64,000 nucleotides of DNA from Erigeron canadensis (Eukaryota > Streptophyta > Magnoliopsida > Asterales > Asteraceae), in the NCBI RefSeq assembly GCF_010389155.1, contig NC_057766.1, forward strand, positions 22,763,516 through 22,827,515, given 5' to 3'. Numbering within the stretch: position 1 is the first letter of the stretch; the number at the start of each line of letters is the position of its first letter. The translations under genes and the position numbers were made by a program. The notes beneath the pieces were generated by a model that worked only from the letters and a program-made list of their open reading frames with translations, did not search any database and was not told the origin of the DNA. Of the stretch, positions 1 through 11,093 are shown piece after piece.

Positions 1-140
1 TTAATTTGTAATTTTTTTTAAAGTAGTAGTACTCAAGCTTAGGTAAAGTCTGCAGTACGGATCATTTTTCCGATATGATATATGTTGTTATTTGATAAAT
101 TGGTTTATGAAAAGTTTTAAAAGAATTTGACTAAGTTAAA

Positions 141-487
141 CTAGCATAATACCCACATAATGCGGTGACAACGACGATGATGATGATGTGGTGGTATGGA
201 GACATGTGGTGATGGCACTGACTATTAATGGTGATGGCGGTATCGAGTGGTGTAAGTTGATTTAAATGTGATAGTAATTTTTTTTTAAAGATAATGATTC
301 AAAATGTAAATTAGTAAAATAATGATTTAAAGTGGTAAATTAGTTTATTAAGGACAAAATTTGGTAATTTTTATAACTCTTTTTAAAGATGATGATTCAA
401 TAAGTGTAATTTAGTTAATTTGCAACCAATTTCTTACTATCATTTTTAAAAAATAAGAGGATGAATATTTTTATATAGTAGTATAGA
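141..487 (-). mobile_element. Non-autonomous Helitron
   Basis: Read on the minus strand, the element starts TCTATACTACTATATAAAAA at 487 and ends at 141 in CTAG, preceded by a GC-rich hairpin (ACCGCA...TGTGGGT) a few bases inside. It sits exactly between a host A and T without target duplication, as Helitrons do. At 347 bp it has no coding capacity. The interior has GATGATGGTG-rich stretches that recur near 25.2 and 41.4 kb beside other minus-strand Helitron ends, so these copies are probably one family. Confidence 0.7.
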
Positions 488-967
488 TATTGAATTATAA
501 GAAAAGTGAGTATGAGATTGTTAGATACATAAATTAAATGAAAAATCGCTCACATGCTAATTTTTTAGTATTTTTAAAAAATAATTGGATTGTCATATTA
601 TTTATGTATTAAAGTTGGTATGTAAGAGATTTTTTGCCCCATTTAGATGCATAAGAGGTTTATATTCCACCCCCTTGGAATTATTGGGTAAGAGATTTAT
701 TATTATTATTATTATTTTAGGAGTATAAAATGACCGTTTTGGTAAAGGACCATTTTGGTAATGACCATCTTGGAGTATAAAATGACCGTTTTCGTAAGAA
801 TTTTTTTTTTAAATGTTAAAGGACCATTTTGGTTAGTAATAAATTTTATAGGGAATTTTATGACTTAAACTAAACTAAACTAGTGAGGTCCCAATTACCA
901 AAATCTCCCAAACCCAAGTAACACACACACACACAATCGCAGACACAGAGACAGACACAAAGAAAAG
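488..967. other. AT-rich intergenic and promoter region
   Basis: No gene is seen. The stretch has an ATT microsatellite near 700-716 and short imperfect repeats of a GACCATTTTGGTAA-like motif (about 730-835). A short CA microsatellite near 922-936 lies in the probable 5' leader of the small gene that starts at 968. No convincing TATA box is visible. Confidence 0.5.
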
Positions 968-1332
968 ATGCCGGTGACAGCAACGATGGTCGGAGCAGTA
1001 CTTGGTTTGGGCACCCAGATGTATTCCAATGCCCTCCGTAAACTCCCTTATATGCGCCGTAAGTTTTTATTTTTTTTACTGACCCACTTTCAATAAATCA
1101 GAAATGAATCATTTTTGTATCTTAGATATATATATATATATATATATATGTTTAATTATTGTTATTATTTGTGATGATAGATCCGTGGGAGCATCTATTG
1201 GGGATGGGATTAGGGGCTGTGTTTGCAAATCAGCTAGTGAAATGGGATGCCAAGCTTCAAGTTGACCTCGATATCATGCTGGAAAAGGCGAAAGCCGCTA
1301 ACGAACGCCGTTATTTTGGTATCGAACCCTAA
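968..1332 (+). CDS. Small conserved plant protein, probable mitochondrial complex I accessory subunit
   Basis: Two exons, 968-1058 and 1181-1332, joined across a 122-bp GT-AG intron, give 80 residues beginning MPVTATMVGAVLGLGTQMYS and ending ERRYFGIEP. The reading frame closes exactly across the junction (the split codon becomes His of the HPWEH motif). The N-terminal half is hydrophobic and glycine-rich, fitting a single membrane helix; the C-terminal half is a charged amphipathic helix (LEKAKAANERR). From memory it resembles a short Arabidopsis protein (At4g00585 type) found in purified mitochondrial complex I; no search could be run. The intron carries a TA microsatellite. The length is typical for such subunits and the gene looks intact. 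The assignment to complex I is family knowledge; the gene structure is read directly. Confidence 0.85.
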
Positions 1333-1538
1333 CCCGAGAATTTTAGTTATTTGATTGTGTTCACTCTTTTGATGTTTAAATTGGAATATGTTTGTTGAAT
1401 TTTTTTTTTTTTTTTTGATGTTACTTGTTTTGGGTATGTGATTTATATGGTGTGTATCGTAGTCGTATATTTGAACACATTTGGAAAGAAAATTTGGAAT
1501 TTAATAAATATATGTTAGAAATGTTCCGATAATATAAG

Positions 1539-1750
1539 GGGGGGTTTGGTTACAAAGATAGGAAATGGAAGGCAAAAAGATGTGTTGGGTGTGAGGCTTT
1601 GAGGGTAGAGAAATGGGAATAAAAAGCAGGTATGAAACACACAAAAATGGCGATTTCTCAAACCTATCAAAGAGGGGGTTTTAGTTTTGGTTTCATTCCT
1701 ATTTCACTTTTTTAAAACCATATTCATAATAAAATTGGATTACAAACCAA
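1539..1750. mobile_element. Probable hAT-type MITE
   Basis: The left end reads GGGGTTTGGTTACAAAGATA and the right end is its approximate inverse, ATTACAAACC, with a GGAAATGGAA / TTTCATTCC inverted pair further in. The roughly 210-bp size and GGGGTTTGGTT start fit the common plant hAT MITEs. No clean target duplication was found, so the exact borders are uncertain. Confidence 0.45.
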
Positions 1751-1903
1751 ATGCATGCATGATTTAATCAAGAAAGGCATCTCTCTTCCTTATTTTAAGA
1801 TGTATATGCTTTTTGTAATATACTAGTATACAACAACAATATCCAATTCCACAAATATGCGGATTTTAGGGAGGAAGATGTAGACAGTCATACCCTTACA
1901 CGA

Positions 1904-2209
1904 AGTTAGAGCCACTGCATCCATGAATACGCTCGTTCAAACTTTATATGATAGTTTAGATCAAGGTAAAACAAACATTGTATGTTCTGAAATTTTTGTG
2001 AACCTGTTAATTCACATCTATATGTCTTTAGCTTTTCGCTGAAGAGATTATAGGAAAGTTAGAGCCACTGCATCCATAAAAACCCTCGTTCAAACTTTAT
2101 ATGATAGTTTAGATCAAGATAAAACAATATCTTATGTTCTGATTTTTTGTGACCCTGTTAATTCACATCTCTATGTCTTTAGCTTTTCGCCGACGAGATT
2201 ATAGGAAAG
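1904..2209. repeat. Two-copy tandem duplication, 153-bp unit
   Basis: Two adjacent copies (1904-2056 and 2057-2209) both start AGTTAGAGCCACTGCATCCA and end GAGATTATAGGAA, with scattered substitutions. Upstream (about 1826-1903) is a stretch rich in CAACAACAATATCCAATTCC that resembles the end of a plant SINE, but no target duplication was found. No coding potential is visible. Confidence 0.75.
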
Positions 2210-2852
2210 TGGTATGCTTGTTATAATGCAAGTTAACTCTAATCGTTGGTGGACTTTATCTGATATGATTTTATATTGTTTTCACGATTTACGAAGATTA
2301 TGGTTTTGGTGTGATGAAGGATACATCTTCTACTTTCCTAGCATGTAAAACTGTTCGATGTGCAGTAGATGATACTTTGGGGTTCTCTAAATAGGAGGAA
2401 AACCTGCTGGTGAGCACGCTTTGAGAAGCCCCTAGACATTTGGTAAAGTATGAAGTAGCCAGCTTCTGAACACTGTTTGCTTATAAGGTTAAAGTCTTAA
2501 ACATGACAAATGGCACAAGTGCGCAATCTTCCAACTTCCAAGTGGATGCTTGGCTAATAATATGAGACTATTGACGTACTAATTATAATTAATTAATCTG
2601 ACTGTTATTAAAAGATTGCAAAGAACAGCTTACTAGCTCAGACAAGGAGTGTCGCATATCCCTTAGAGACAACCCAAAGAAAGGTCAGACTTATATATAT
2701 TTGGGAAAATGGCTAAATAACAAAACAAGTATCTCTTTTTCCCAATGAATGCAACTAAGTTAATTTGTTCCCGACTAAAGCAGCCGTGTCGCTCTCTGGT
2801 ACCAGTTTATGCAAAATAGGTGAAACTTGGTTCCCTTTGAAGTTGAATGTGC
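2210..2852. other. Intergenic, no gene seen
   Basis: No open frame with protein-like composition, RNA gene or repeat with clear borders was recognised. Confidence 0.4.
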
Positions 2853-3020
2853 GAAAAATGGTTGCATTGTTTGTAGGAAAAAAAAGGGTTAGTTGTGTTA
2901 TGGTTATAGTCTGATATTAGGACATTAAACTATACAGTATAGTCTAATCAGTCCTAATGTCAGACTATAACCATAGCACAACTAACCTTTTTTTTCTTAC
3001 AAAAAATGCAACCACTTTTC
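2853..3020. repeat. 168-bp foldback (MITE or hairpin precursor)
   Basis: Two nearly identical inverted arms of about 69-70 bp (from GAAAAATGGTTGCATT on the left to the complementary AATGCAACCACTTTTC on the right) flank a loop of about 28 bp. Only a handful of mismatches separate the arms. The structure would fold into one long hairpin as RNA. Its length suits a small MITE, or a young small-RNA hairpin. No target duplication was identified and no family is recognised. Confidence 0.75.
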
Positions 3021-4991
3021 TGGTTGACACCTTTTAGGCCTTTTATCCAGCTTGGAACGGTAAATCCATTCATGGATCTGGGTCAAAAGAATAAATAGCC
3101 TTAGAAGTTTGATTGTATTTTATAACCCCGAAAATCTATGTTACTCTAACTCTTCCGAGTTTCTAAGTACATCGAAGCATATTTTAATGTCCCAACTCCC
3201 AACTCTCACATTTGATTAAATTTTAGTAATTTAAAAGGCTTTTAGGCATTTGTATAGCCTATGCATTGAGCAGTTTTGACCAGAAGATATGAATGTGGAT
3301 ATTTTATATTGAAGAATAGAACCAAACAAATGGTGACTTGAATGTATAACATAATTACAAATAGGGTTCATAGGTGAGCTTTTCATACAGGCAGAGTATG
3401 ATTTACCTAAAGATATTGGATATAGCTATAGAGTAACAACAAGTAGTAGATAATCCTAAGACAACAAGTGATATCAAAATGTACAACGAAGAAGAAGAAA
3501 CTCATAAGTTGACCAGTTCAATTCTGTTTGCACTTTGCATATATAGCCTATATATTTTATTTCCTTAGAGGATGCTTTTGTGGATAAAGTTTTTCGACTT
3601 TCCAAACGAAAATCTAAAATATTAATCAACAATGTAACTAGAAATATTAAACAAGCTTTTATTTTAAGATATTGATTGTAAGAATAAGAAGTGTTTATTA
3701 GAGAATAGCATTCACTGACAATAAAGCACTTTTTGTATAGTTATAAATTAACAAGACCTCAAATCAAAAGTTTGTTTTATGCCTCTCGAACCGTTAAGTA
3801 GCATATGCGTTGGTAACTTGGTATAAAAGTTAAACTTGGCTACATTATTTTAGCATTTGTTATCTGTACTGTAAGTCTGTAAGGTTAGGCTTAGTTTTTT
3901 TTTTTTATCCAAGTGACAAACTTTGTTCATTCCATTAATGATAGTTATGTAGTTTATTCATATATATCTGTAAACGATCCCATAGTCTGCATTTTTGCCG
4001 TCTTTATCTTTATATTGATATGAATGCTTACTGCAACATTTTTTCCTGTACTGATATTATACCCACAACTTTACTATGTTTAATAATAGGCTATTAGCTT
4101 TGAAAATTTTGCTCTAACCTTTTATTTATAATGGTACATATGAATGCAACTAGATGTGACAAATGTTTTGTTAGTAAAGGTTCTTCAAGAAATTCATGTT
4201 TCTAGTGAAAGAATCTTTTGACCTGGAGTTGCTGGGTGATGGATTCTAAGATACCTGTATAAATTTGAAATAAGTTAATGAGTAAAAAGGTTATATGACT
4301 GGTGTCAGGTGATGGCTACATAGTTTGAATGTGTGATAAACGTATAAATACTGGATACCACCATGGCGCTTGTGCTGAAAATAAAACATCTTACTATTAG
4401 TCAAAATAAATTCTAGATCCTTGAACAATACAATGATACTGAGTTTTCTTTTGTTATATCTTTGCTCTTATTTCTCATCCATATAAATACTTTGACTTTA
4501 TTGTTTATTATTGCTGTAAAAACCTAATTTATTTCAATACTGAAATGCAGATGAAGATGAAGAGTAATAGAATGAAGAACATTTGGAAGACGGTCTGTAT
4601 TAAGGATGCTGTTTCCGTTACAATTTTTATGTTGTTCATGACATTCTTCTAGTCATCTTACTTCTGCTTTTGTTGTAAGGCTGTTACGCTCTTGTTATGT
4701 TCCTGTTTTTGTTATCCGATGTTGCGTTTAAACACATGCAATCGATCTCATTTCAAATAAGAATAAATTGTTGTACTGAACTTGATGAATCTTTTGTTTT
4801 TTATTAGTGGATCTTTTCTGAACACATTTTGATATAGAAATCCATCATAATATCTTGCTTTTAATGCGTGGGATACAAATTCGTAAGGTTGAAAAATGAT
4901 ATACAGTAGATGCTTACAAAAGTCAAGATAATGGACCTTTAGATTTTCTAAATTAGTCGAAATACTTCATGCTCATTGAAATTCGCTTGAT
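3021..4991. other. Intergenic, no gene seen
   Basis: AT-rich sequence with short homopolymer runs. No protein-coding frame, RNA gene or bounded repeat is supported. The last few hundred bases are probably the 3' flank of the minus-strand receptor kinase gene. Confidence 0.4.
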
Positions 4992-7900
4992 CTATGCATA
5001 TGGATCTCGACTCATCTTTTTAGCGTTAGATGCTCCATCCTTCACTACATGCAGGAGAAGATCACACACATGCCTTGAAGACGGTCTTTCAGCAGGAGCA
5101 GTTTTAGTACATTGAAGTCCAATTTCAAGTACTTGATAAGCAGCATTTTCTTCGTGCGGCAAGAGTGGTTTGAGATCCGGATCTATTAGTTCCTCACGTC
5201 CCGGTCCTTGCATTTCAATACGAGACTCGACCCATCTCACCATGTCTACATTTTCACCAAAACTTCCATCTGTCGGCCGTCTTCCAGTAACTAACTCTAT
5301 TAGCACTATCCCCATACTGTAAATGTCGCTTTTCTCTGTCGCCTTGAAGGTGTAAGCATATTCTGTTTCCAATGACAAATATATCAGTTCCATATATGTA
5401 GATTTATATGTAAATATTAAGAAACTTTAGGCTCTTTGAAAGTGTACCTGGAGCAATGTAACCATAAGACCCTGCAAACCACATATTAGAGTTGCTAGCC
5501 AGTGAGTCGAGGTTTTCAGTGATGGCTTTTGCAAGACCAAAATCACCCAAATGTGCATCCATGTTTATGTCTAGAAGAACATTTGCAGACTTGATATCCC
5601 TGTGAATGATCGTTGGAACACAATCATAGTGAAGGTACTCCACACCTTGAGCTAACCCAACCACAATCTTCAATCTCGCTTCCCAATCAAGGGTCTTTTT
5701 CTTCTTGATGTTTATTGGTTCTTGGTGAAGCCAATCATAAACACTTCCATTTTCCATATACTCGTATATCAACAAGTTCGATCCTGCACCTTTGTTGGTG
5801 CAGTAGCCGAGTAACTTTACTAACCGCTTGTGCTTTATCCGACCAATTGTATTCACTTCTCTTGCAAAACTCTTATCAAGAAACACATCGTCTTTCCATG
5901 GTATTCTTTTGATGGCTACCACCTCTCCTGTTATAAGTTCCGCTTTGTAGACTGTTCCTGACCCTCCTGACCCGATTACAAACTCATCACTTAGATTGTT
6001 TGTGGCCTCCATGATGTCATCCCATCTGAAGTCGCTTCGTGTTGAGCCATGCTTGAAAAAGAGCGGTCTTCTTTGCGCCCGTGATGAAAATGAGGATGAA
6101 TAATAGGTGCTGGATCCGTATCCAGCTTTCACAAACCCGGACCTGTTTCTTCTGGAAAATATCATGGCTGCAAGAAACATTAACCCAATTGCAACTATGG
6201 TAGATACAGCTGAGATTGCAATCACGGATCCTTTACTCAGCCTGTTTTGATGTCGGTTTTTGGTGGGCCGACAATGATCAAGCGGAGGCCCGCAAAGACC
6301 GAGATTTCCGATGAATGAGTCGACCGGTAAGTCTGAGTACCCGTCATCTAATTTACCTTCAAGATTGTTGTAAGAGAGGTTAAGCCTGCCCAGACTACTC
6401 ATCTGTCCCAGTTCTCGTGGTACAGGGCCCGTCAATGCATTATGAGATAGGTCTAACACCTCAAGTTTCAATAGTGTCCCAATGGATGTCGGGATGCTGC
6501 CAGTCAGGCTATTGTAACTGAGGTCTAAAAGGCTTTGTAGATTCGTGAGTTGACCGATTTGATCTGGGATATCGCCACTGAAACTGTTGTTTGAGAGCTG
6601 GATCTCATACAACTTGCTTAGTTTCCCTATAGTTGCTGGTATTTGACCCGAAATTTGATTGTTGCTTAACTTTAGAACATTGATAGATGAAAGCTTGCTG
6701 ATATCTGAAGGCAAACTCCCATTAAGCATATTGGAATCAAGTGAAAGTACTAATAGTTTCGAGGAGTTAAATAGGTCCAATGGAATCGAGCCCGTAAACT
6801 TGTTAGATGACAGCTTTAACTCTCCCAAAAGAGGCAAGTTTCCGAGCCATGAAGGGATCAATCCCGAAAGGAGGTTGTTATTGAGATCAATATGAGTCAA
6901 CTTTTTGCACATTGAAAGCTCATGAGGTAAATAACCCGTCAGCAAATTGCCCGACAGATCCAATAACGACAAGTCACGTAACTTCCCCAATGCAGACGGT
7001 ATTCTCCCCGTGAATCGGTTCCTCCCCAGCCTTAGCCTCTGAAAAGAAAGCGAATTCCCAAACTCGGATGGAATTTCACCATCGAATTCATTGATACTGA
7101 CATCAAAGGATAGAAATGAACTCGAACTACACAAAGGAATAAGGCTACCATTCAACTTATTGTTCGAGAAGTTTATCCTCGTTAAATTTGTGAGGTTGCT
7201 TAGCTCTGTAGGGAGATTCCCTTGTAATGAGTTGTTGTAAACCATGAGCTGTTCTAACGAATGCAGATACCCAAAGGTCGCGGGTATTCCACCAGTGAGA
7301 CTGTTGTCAGCCAAGTCTATGATGGTGAGCTTATGGCAGTTTCCGAAAGTTGCTGGAATCTCTCCCGACAAATCATTCTGTCTCAGGTGAACGAAATTCA
7401 ACTGGCTGAGCCTCCCAAAAGTAACAGGAATTTCGCCACTGAAATGGTTTCCATAGAAATCAACCATTTGTAATCTTGAACAGTTTCCCATCTCCAACGG
7501 GATCCTTCCTGAAAACTGATTCTCATACAGATACAGAATCTCGAGCTTCTTAAGCATCCCAATTTCCTTCGGTAATTCGCCTTCCAACGCGTTGTGATAC
7601 AATGCCAATGTCTCCAAATTGCTGAGATTTCCAATCGCGGGAGGAATGGAACCGGTCAGTGTATTGTTATTGAGCAAAAAATCCGTCAACTCGACTAGAT
7701 TATAAAGCTCAATCGGTATCGTCCCATTGAGTGTATTATTCGACAAATCAAGCTGCTTCAACGACAAACACTCTCCCAACTCTTTTGGTATTTCACCAGA
7801 AATCAGATTCTGTGAAAGAATCAAATGTTCCAATGTTTTGTTACCATTAGAACATATATTCCTAGGAATAGTACCAGAAAGACTATTGTTTGACAGAACA

Positions 7901-8874
7901 AGGTATGTCAATTGACCCATGTTTCTCAATTCCCAAGGGACTTCCCCACTTAACTTATTTGCTGACAAATCTAGATTCCATAAACTTTCTAGCTCCGCCA
8001 CTGACTTGGGAATCGGCCCCTCGAGCTGATTTCCTAAAAAATTCAAATACTCGAGCTGACTCAGCTCACCAATTCTTTCTGGTATCTTACCAGAAAGACT
8101 ATTATTAGCCAAATTCAATGTTTGGAGGCTCTTAAGATCACACAACTCATCCGGTATCGATCCATTTAAATTATTAACCGCCGCCGTAAACGTAACCAAA
8201 CTCGAGCAATTTCCGACCTCAGGCGGGATGGGGCCCACCAATTCATTATTTTGTACTACCAAATTCTCTAGCCTAGATAGCTTTCCTAGTTCTGGTGGTA
8301 TTGGCCCTGAAAGATAACAAGAAGCTAAACCAAGAACCACTAAGTTATCAAGATCACCTAGTGAGCCAGGGATAGGGCCAGTAAGACGATTATCGCCAAT
8401 TCGGAGTACTTGAAGGCTCGATAACAAACCGAGCTCAGCCGGAATGTGACCAGACAATTGGTTGGTAAATAACAAAAGAGATCGCAAGGAAGTGAGGGCA
8501 GATATATTAAGTGGAATGGGCCCAGAAAGCTGGTTAGATGAAAGATCAAGGTAAACTAGGTTCTTTAAAATCGAAATCGAAGGCGAAATCGAGCCACTAA
8601 GAGACACCCCAGAAAGATTTAAACTTGCAACTTGAGAAAACTTCCTAGTGCAAGTAACACCATACCAAGAACAAAAAGTTTGGTTTTTTTCTGACCAAGA
8701 TTCTAAAACATTTTGTGGGTCATCAGTAAATGACTTTTTAACATCTAAAAGAGCCTTGAAAGTAGTAACAGAATCTAAGTTTTGACAGTTTACATGGGTA
8801 AATAACTGAAATGAAACCAACAAAATAACAAGAAGTTGTAATGGAAATAGGAAAAGATTTACCTGTTTTGCCAT
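4992..8874 (-). CDS. LRR receptor-like kinase, GASSHO (GSO1/GSO2) type
   Basis: Two exons, 8874-5448 and 5362-4992, with an 85-bp GT-AG intron inside the kinase activation segment, give 1265 residues, close to Arabidopsis GSO1/GSO2 (about 1250). Order: signal peptide (about 1-30), LRR N-cap with a CSWYGVTC motif, about thirty leucine-rich repeats of the LxGxIP plant type, a membrane helix near 883-906, and a Ser/Thr kinase from about 966. The kinase has a glycine loop (IGSGGSGTVYKA), the VAIK lysine (about 989), HRD (Asp about 1093), DFG (Asp about 1111) and GSYGYIAPEYA, so it should be an active RD kinase. The family perceives CIF peptides at the plasma membrane and guides Casparian-strip and embryonic cuticle formation. 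The start codon directly precedes the signal peptide, and a TATA-like element lies about 55 bp upstream. The gene looks intact. Orthology to GSO1 versus GSO2 cannot be settled here. Confidence 0.96.
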
Positions 8875-8927
8875 GGATACAATCTTGAGTTACAAAGTAT
8901 GATTTGGGTTCATCAAAGAAAATATAT

Positions 8928-8937
8928 TATATATAGA
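8928..8937 (-). promoter_or_regulatory. Probable TATA box of the receptor kinase gene
   Basis: On the minus strand CTATATATAA lies about 54-63 bp upstream of the start codon, a plausible core-promoter spacing with a short 5' leader. Confidence 0.45.
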
Positions 8938-10231
8938 TGTAGATGTGAAATAGACTTAAATATTTAGTGTTGCATGGAGATAGATATACGTGTAAGTATA
9001 TATGGGAAATAGGAAAAAGGGAGTATAAATGAAGTTGTCAGAATGAGAAACACCATTAATGGGCACCGTTTCTGCTGCCCATTCACAGACAGAAGAAGGT
9101 TGAAATTAGGAAGGTGTATAAATGGGGTTTGAATTTTGCAGGAAGAAATAAAAAGTCAAACTATTTGCAGTAGTTGAAGCAGAACAAAAGAGGAGCTAGA
9201 AAGGGGAGTGAGTGAGTGAGTATGGTTTTTTGGTTTGCTTTTCGAAAGTGATTGGTTGAGTTTCTATTTTGTGCATGGGATTTGAAATATTGGAATTGGA
9301 ACAGTTTTGCAAAGTCAAAGTTGGGTCAGCCGTTTACATGTTGAGCCAATTGAGCTGTATTTGATTTATTTTAACATTTGTAATATTGTTGTAATTTTGC
9401 AAAGTTAAAGTTGGGTCAGATTTTAAATTTTGTTTGATCTGTTGTAATATTATCGGGTTATATTGTTAGTGATATGATGATATTCTAGTTGTAATCCAGA
9501 TTAACCGTTTAAAAAAACAAACATTTATAACAATAGAGGTGAATGTTGTTTGTGAGCTATCCAAATTAACCGGTTATAAAAAAAAAAAAAAAAAACGTTT
9601 ATAATAATAGAGGTGAATGTTGTTAATTTTGTGATTATATAGTATAAATATGAAAGACTAATTTAAGTATGTAACATCATTTTTGGAAGGATTTTAACCC
9701 TTGTTTTAGTTTCATCATAGAATTACGAGTACATATGTGATGCGTTTGAAGAGGCCGAGCCACATAGATTCTTAATAGAGGCTCCCAGACGCCCTTAAAC
9801 TCTCATACGTACCACAAGGATGGCTCGATCTAGTGTAATAAACTAATAAACAATAAAAAAAAAAAAAAATCTATCTTTTATGAAGTTAGAATATCTAAGA
9901 CATTTTTGGTAATGTTGAAGGAAAAAGTTTTCGCCCATCTTAATTTACTAATAAGAATAATGTCGTATAGTCGATTGTGTTTCTTTTTGGGCGACTTTAT
10001 GATATATGATTAGTTGATTAGAAAGTGTGATTAGTTTAGAGGGGCCAAAGAAGGAAAAAAGGTGTTATATTCCATTTGGTACGTAATTGGAAGTTATTGG
10101 GGTTGAGCCAACAAATCCGTTTGTCCTCTCTAAACTCCATTGACTCGATTCCAAAATTCCAAAATTTCATGCTCTATTCTAATTTTGCTTTCTTTTTTAT
10201 CCTTAGTTATGAAGAGTCAAATAGTAGTTAA
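8938..10231. other. Upstream region of the receptor kinase, otherwise intergenic
   Basis: Apart from the tandem duplication at 9500-9630 and A/T homopolymers, no gene or bounded element is seen. Confidence 0.4.
9500..9630. repeat. Two-copy tandem duplication, about 65-bp unit
   Basis: Both copies start ATTAACCG and contain CAATAGAGGTGAATGTTGTT or a one-base variant. The second copy has gained a long A run. It is non-coding and lies upstream of the receptor kinase. Confidence 0.6.
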
Positions 10232-11093
10232 CTAGATTTTAGATCCATGTCCAACACTGGACACGGGATTTACGATATTAATAATATTAGATCTTTATAT
10301 ATTTAAGTCATAAAAGCTTACAATTTTAAAAAAACACGGTTTTAAGGGTTATATTTTGCAAGTTGTAGTACAATAATCATAGGTTCCTCACTGTCATTAT
10401 TAGCCTAGACATATTGATGTAATTGTTTGCTGTAGTCATTTCACAAGGCACATGCTATATATAATAATTTCTCCATCATAATATATTTTGAAACAGATGT
10501 ACTCATAATATGATATTATTAGAAAAAATAATTAAGAATTAAAATATAAACATATTTGTGATCCCGAACTTGACATTCAAGTATATGTATTTAATCATGA
10601 TGCATGTTCATAACACGCATATGTTTATTTCCAATCACTTATTCTATGATAATATGATAATAATTAGGATTGTTTTTATATTTTTTGATAACATTTAGGA
10701 CTCTTCTAGTATTTGTTAATAAGTCATTAGGTTTTCAAATAAATATTTTTTTGTAAAAAATATTTCATATGTTAAATTTTTTTATTTAATAAATGATTAT
10801 AATTTTTAAAAAATTCTCTCAAGTTGATGACTAAAAATAAATATAAATTAAGTATTCAGGGATAAAAAGTGTAAATTATTGATGGAAAACAAAAAAAAAT
10901 GTAAATTAATGAGACTTTTTCTGCAAATTAATATAAATAATTAATATAATAATATATTTGAATAATGATTATTATGATTTTTAATTTGTAATTTATCTAA
11001 ATGATGACATCATCAAAAGTCAATTTTATGAAATCGAACGATGTGATTGGTTAATTAGTCATTAGTTCAACTGTCTTATAGTATATATTAAGA
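10232..11093 (-). mobile_element. Non-autonomous Helitron
   Basis: On the minus strand it starts TCTTAATATATACTATAAGA at 11093 and ends CTAG at 10232. The 3' hairpin (CCCGTGTCCAGTGTTGGACATGG) lies about ten bases inside the end. The flanking bases are host A and T. The 862-bp interior is very AT-rich and non-coding. Confidence 0.65.

Noticed and set aside
1..75. Possible SINE end at the left edge (CTTAGGTAAAGTCTGCAGTA)
   Set aside because: It resembles the 3' part of the SINE at 19389-19582, but the rest lies outside the window and no duplication can be tested.
5715..8108. Several plus-strand frames opposite the receptor kinase
   Set aside because: They mirror the regular leucine-rich-repeat codons on the other strand and have no independent evidence.
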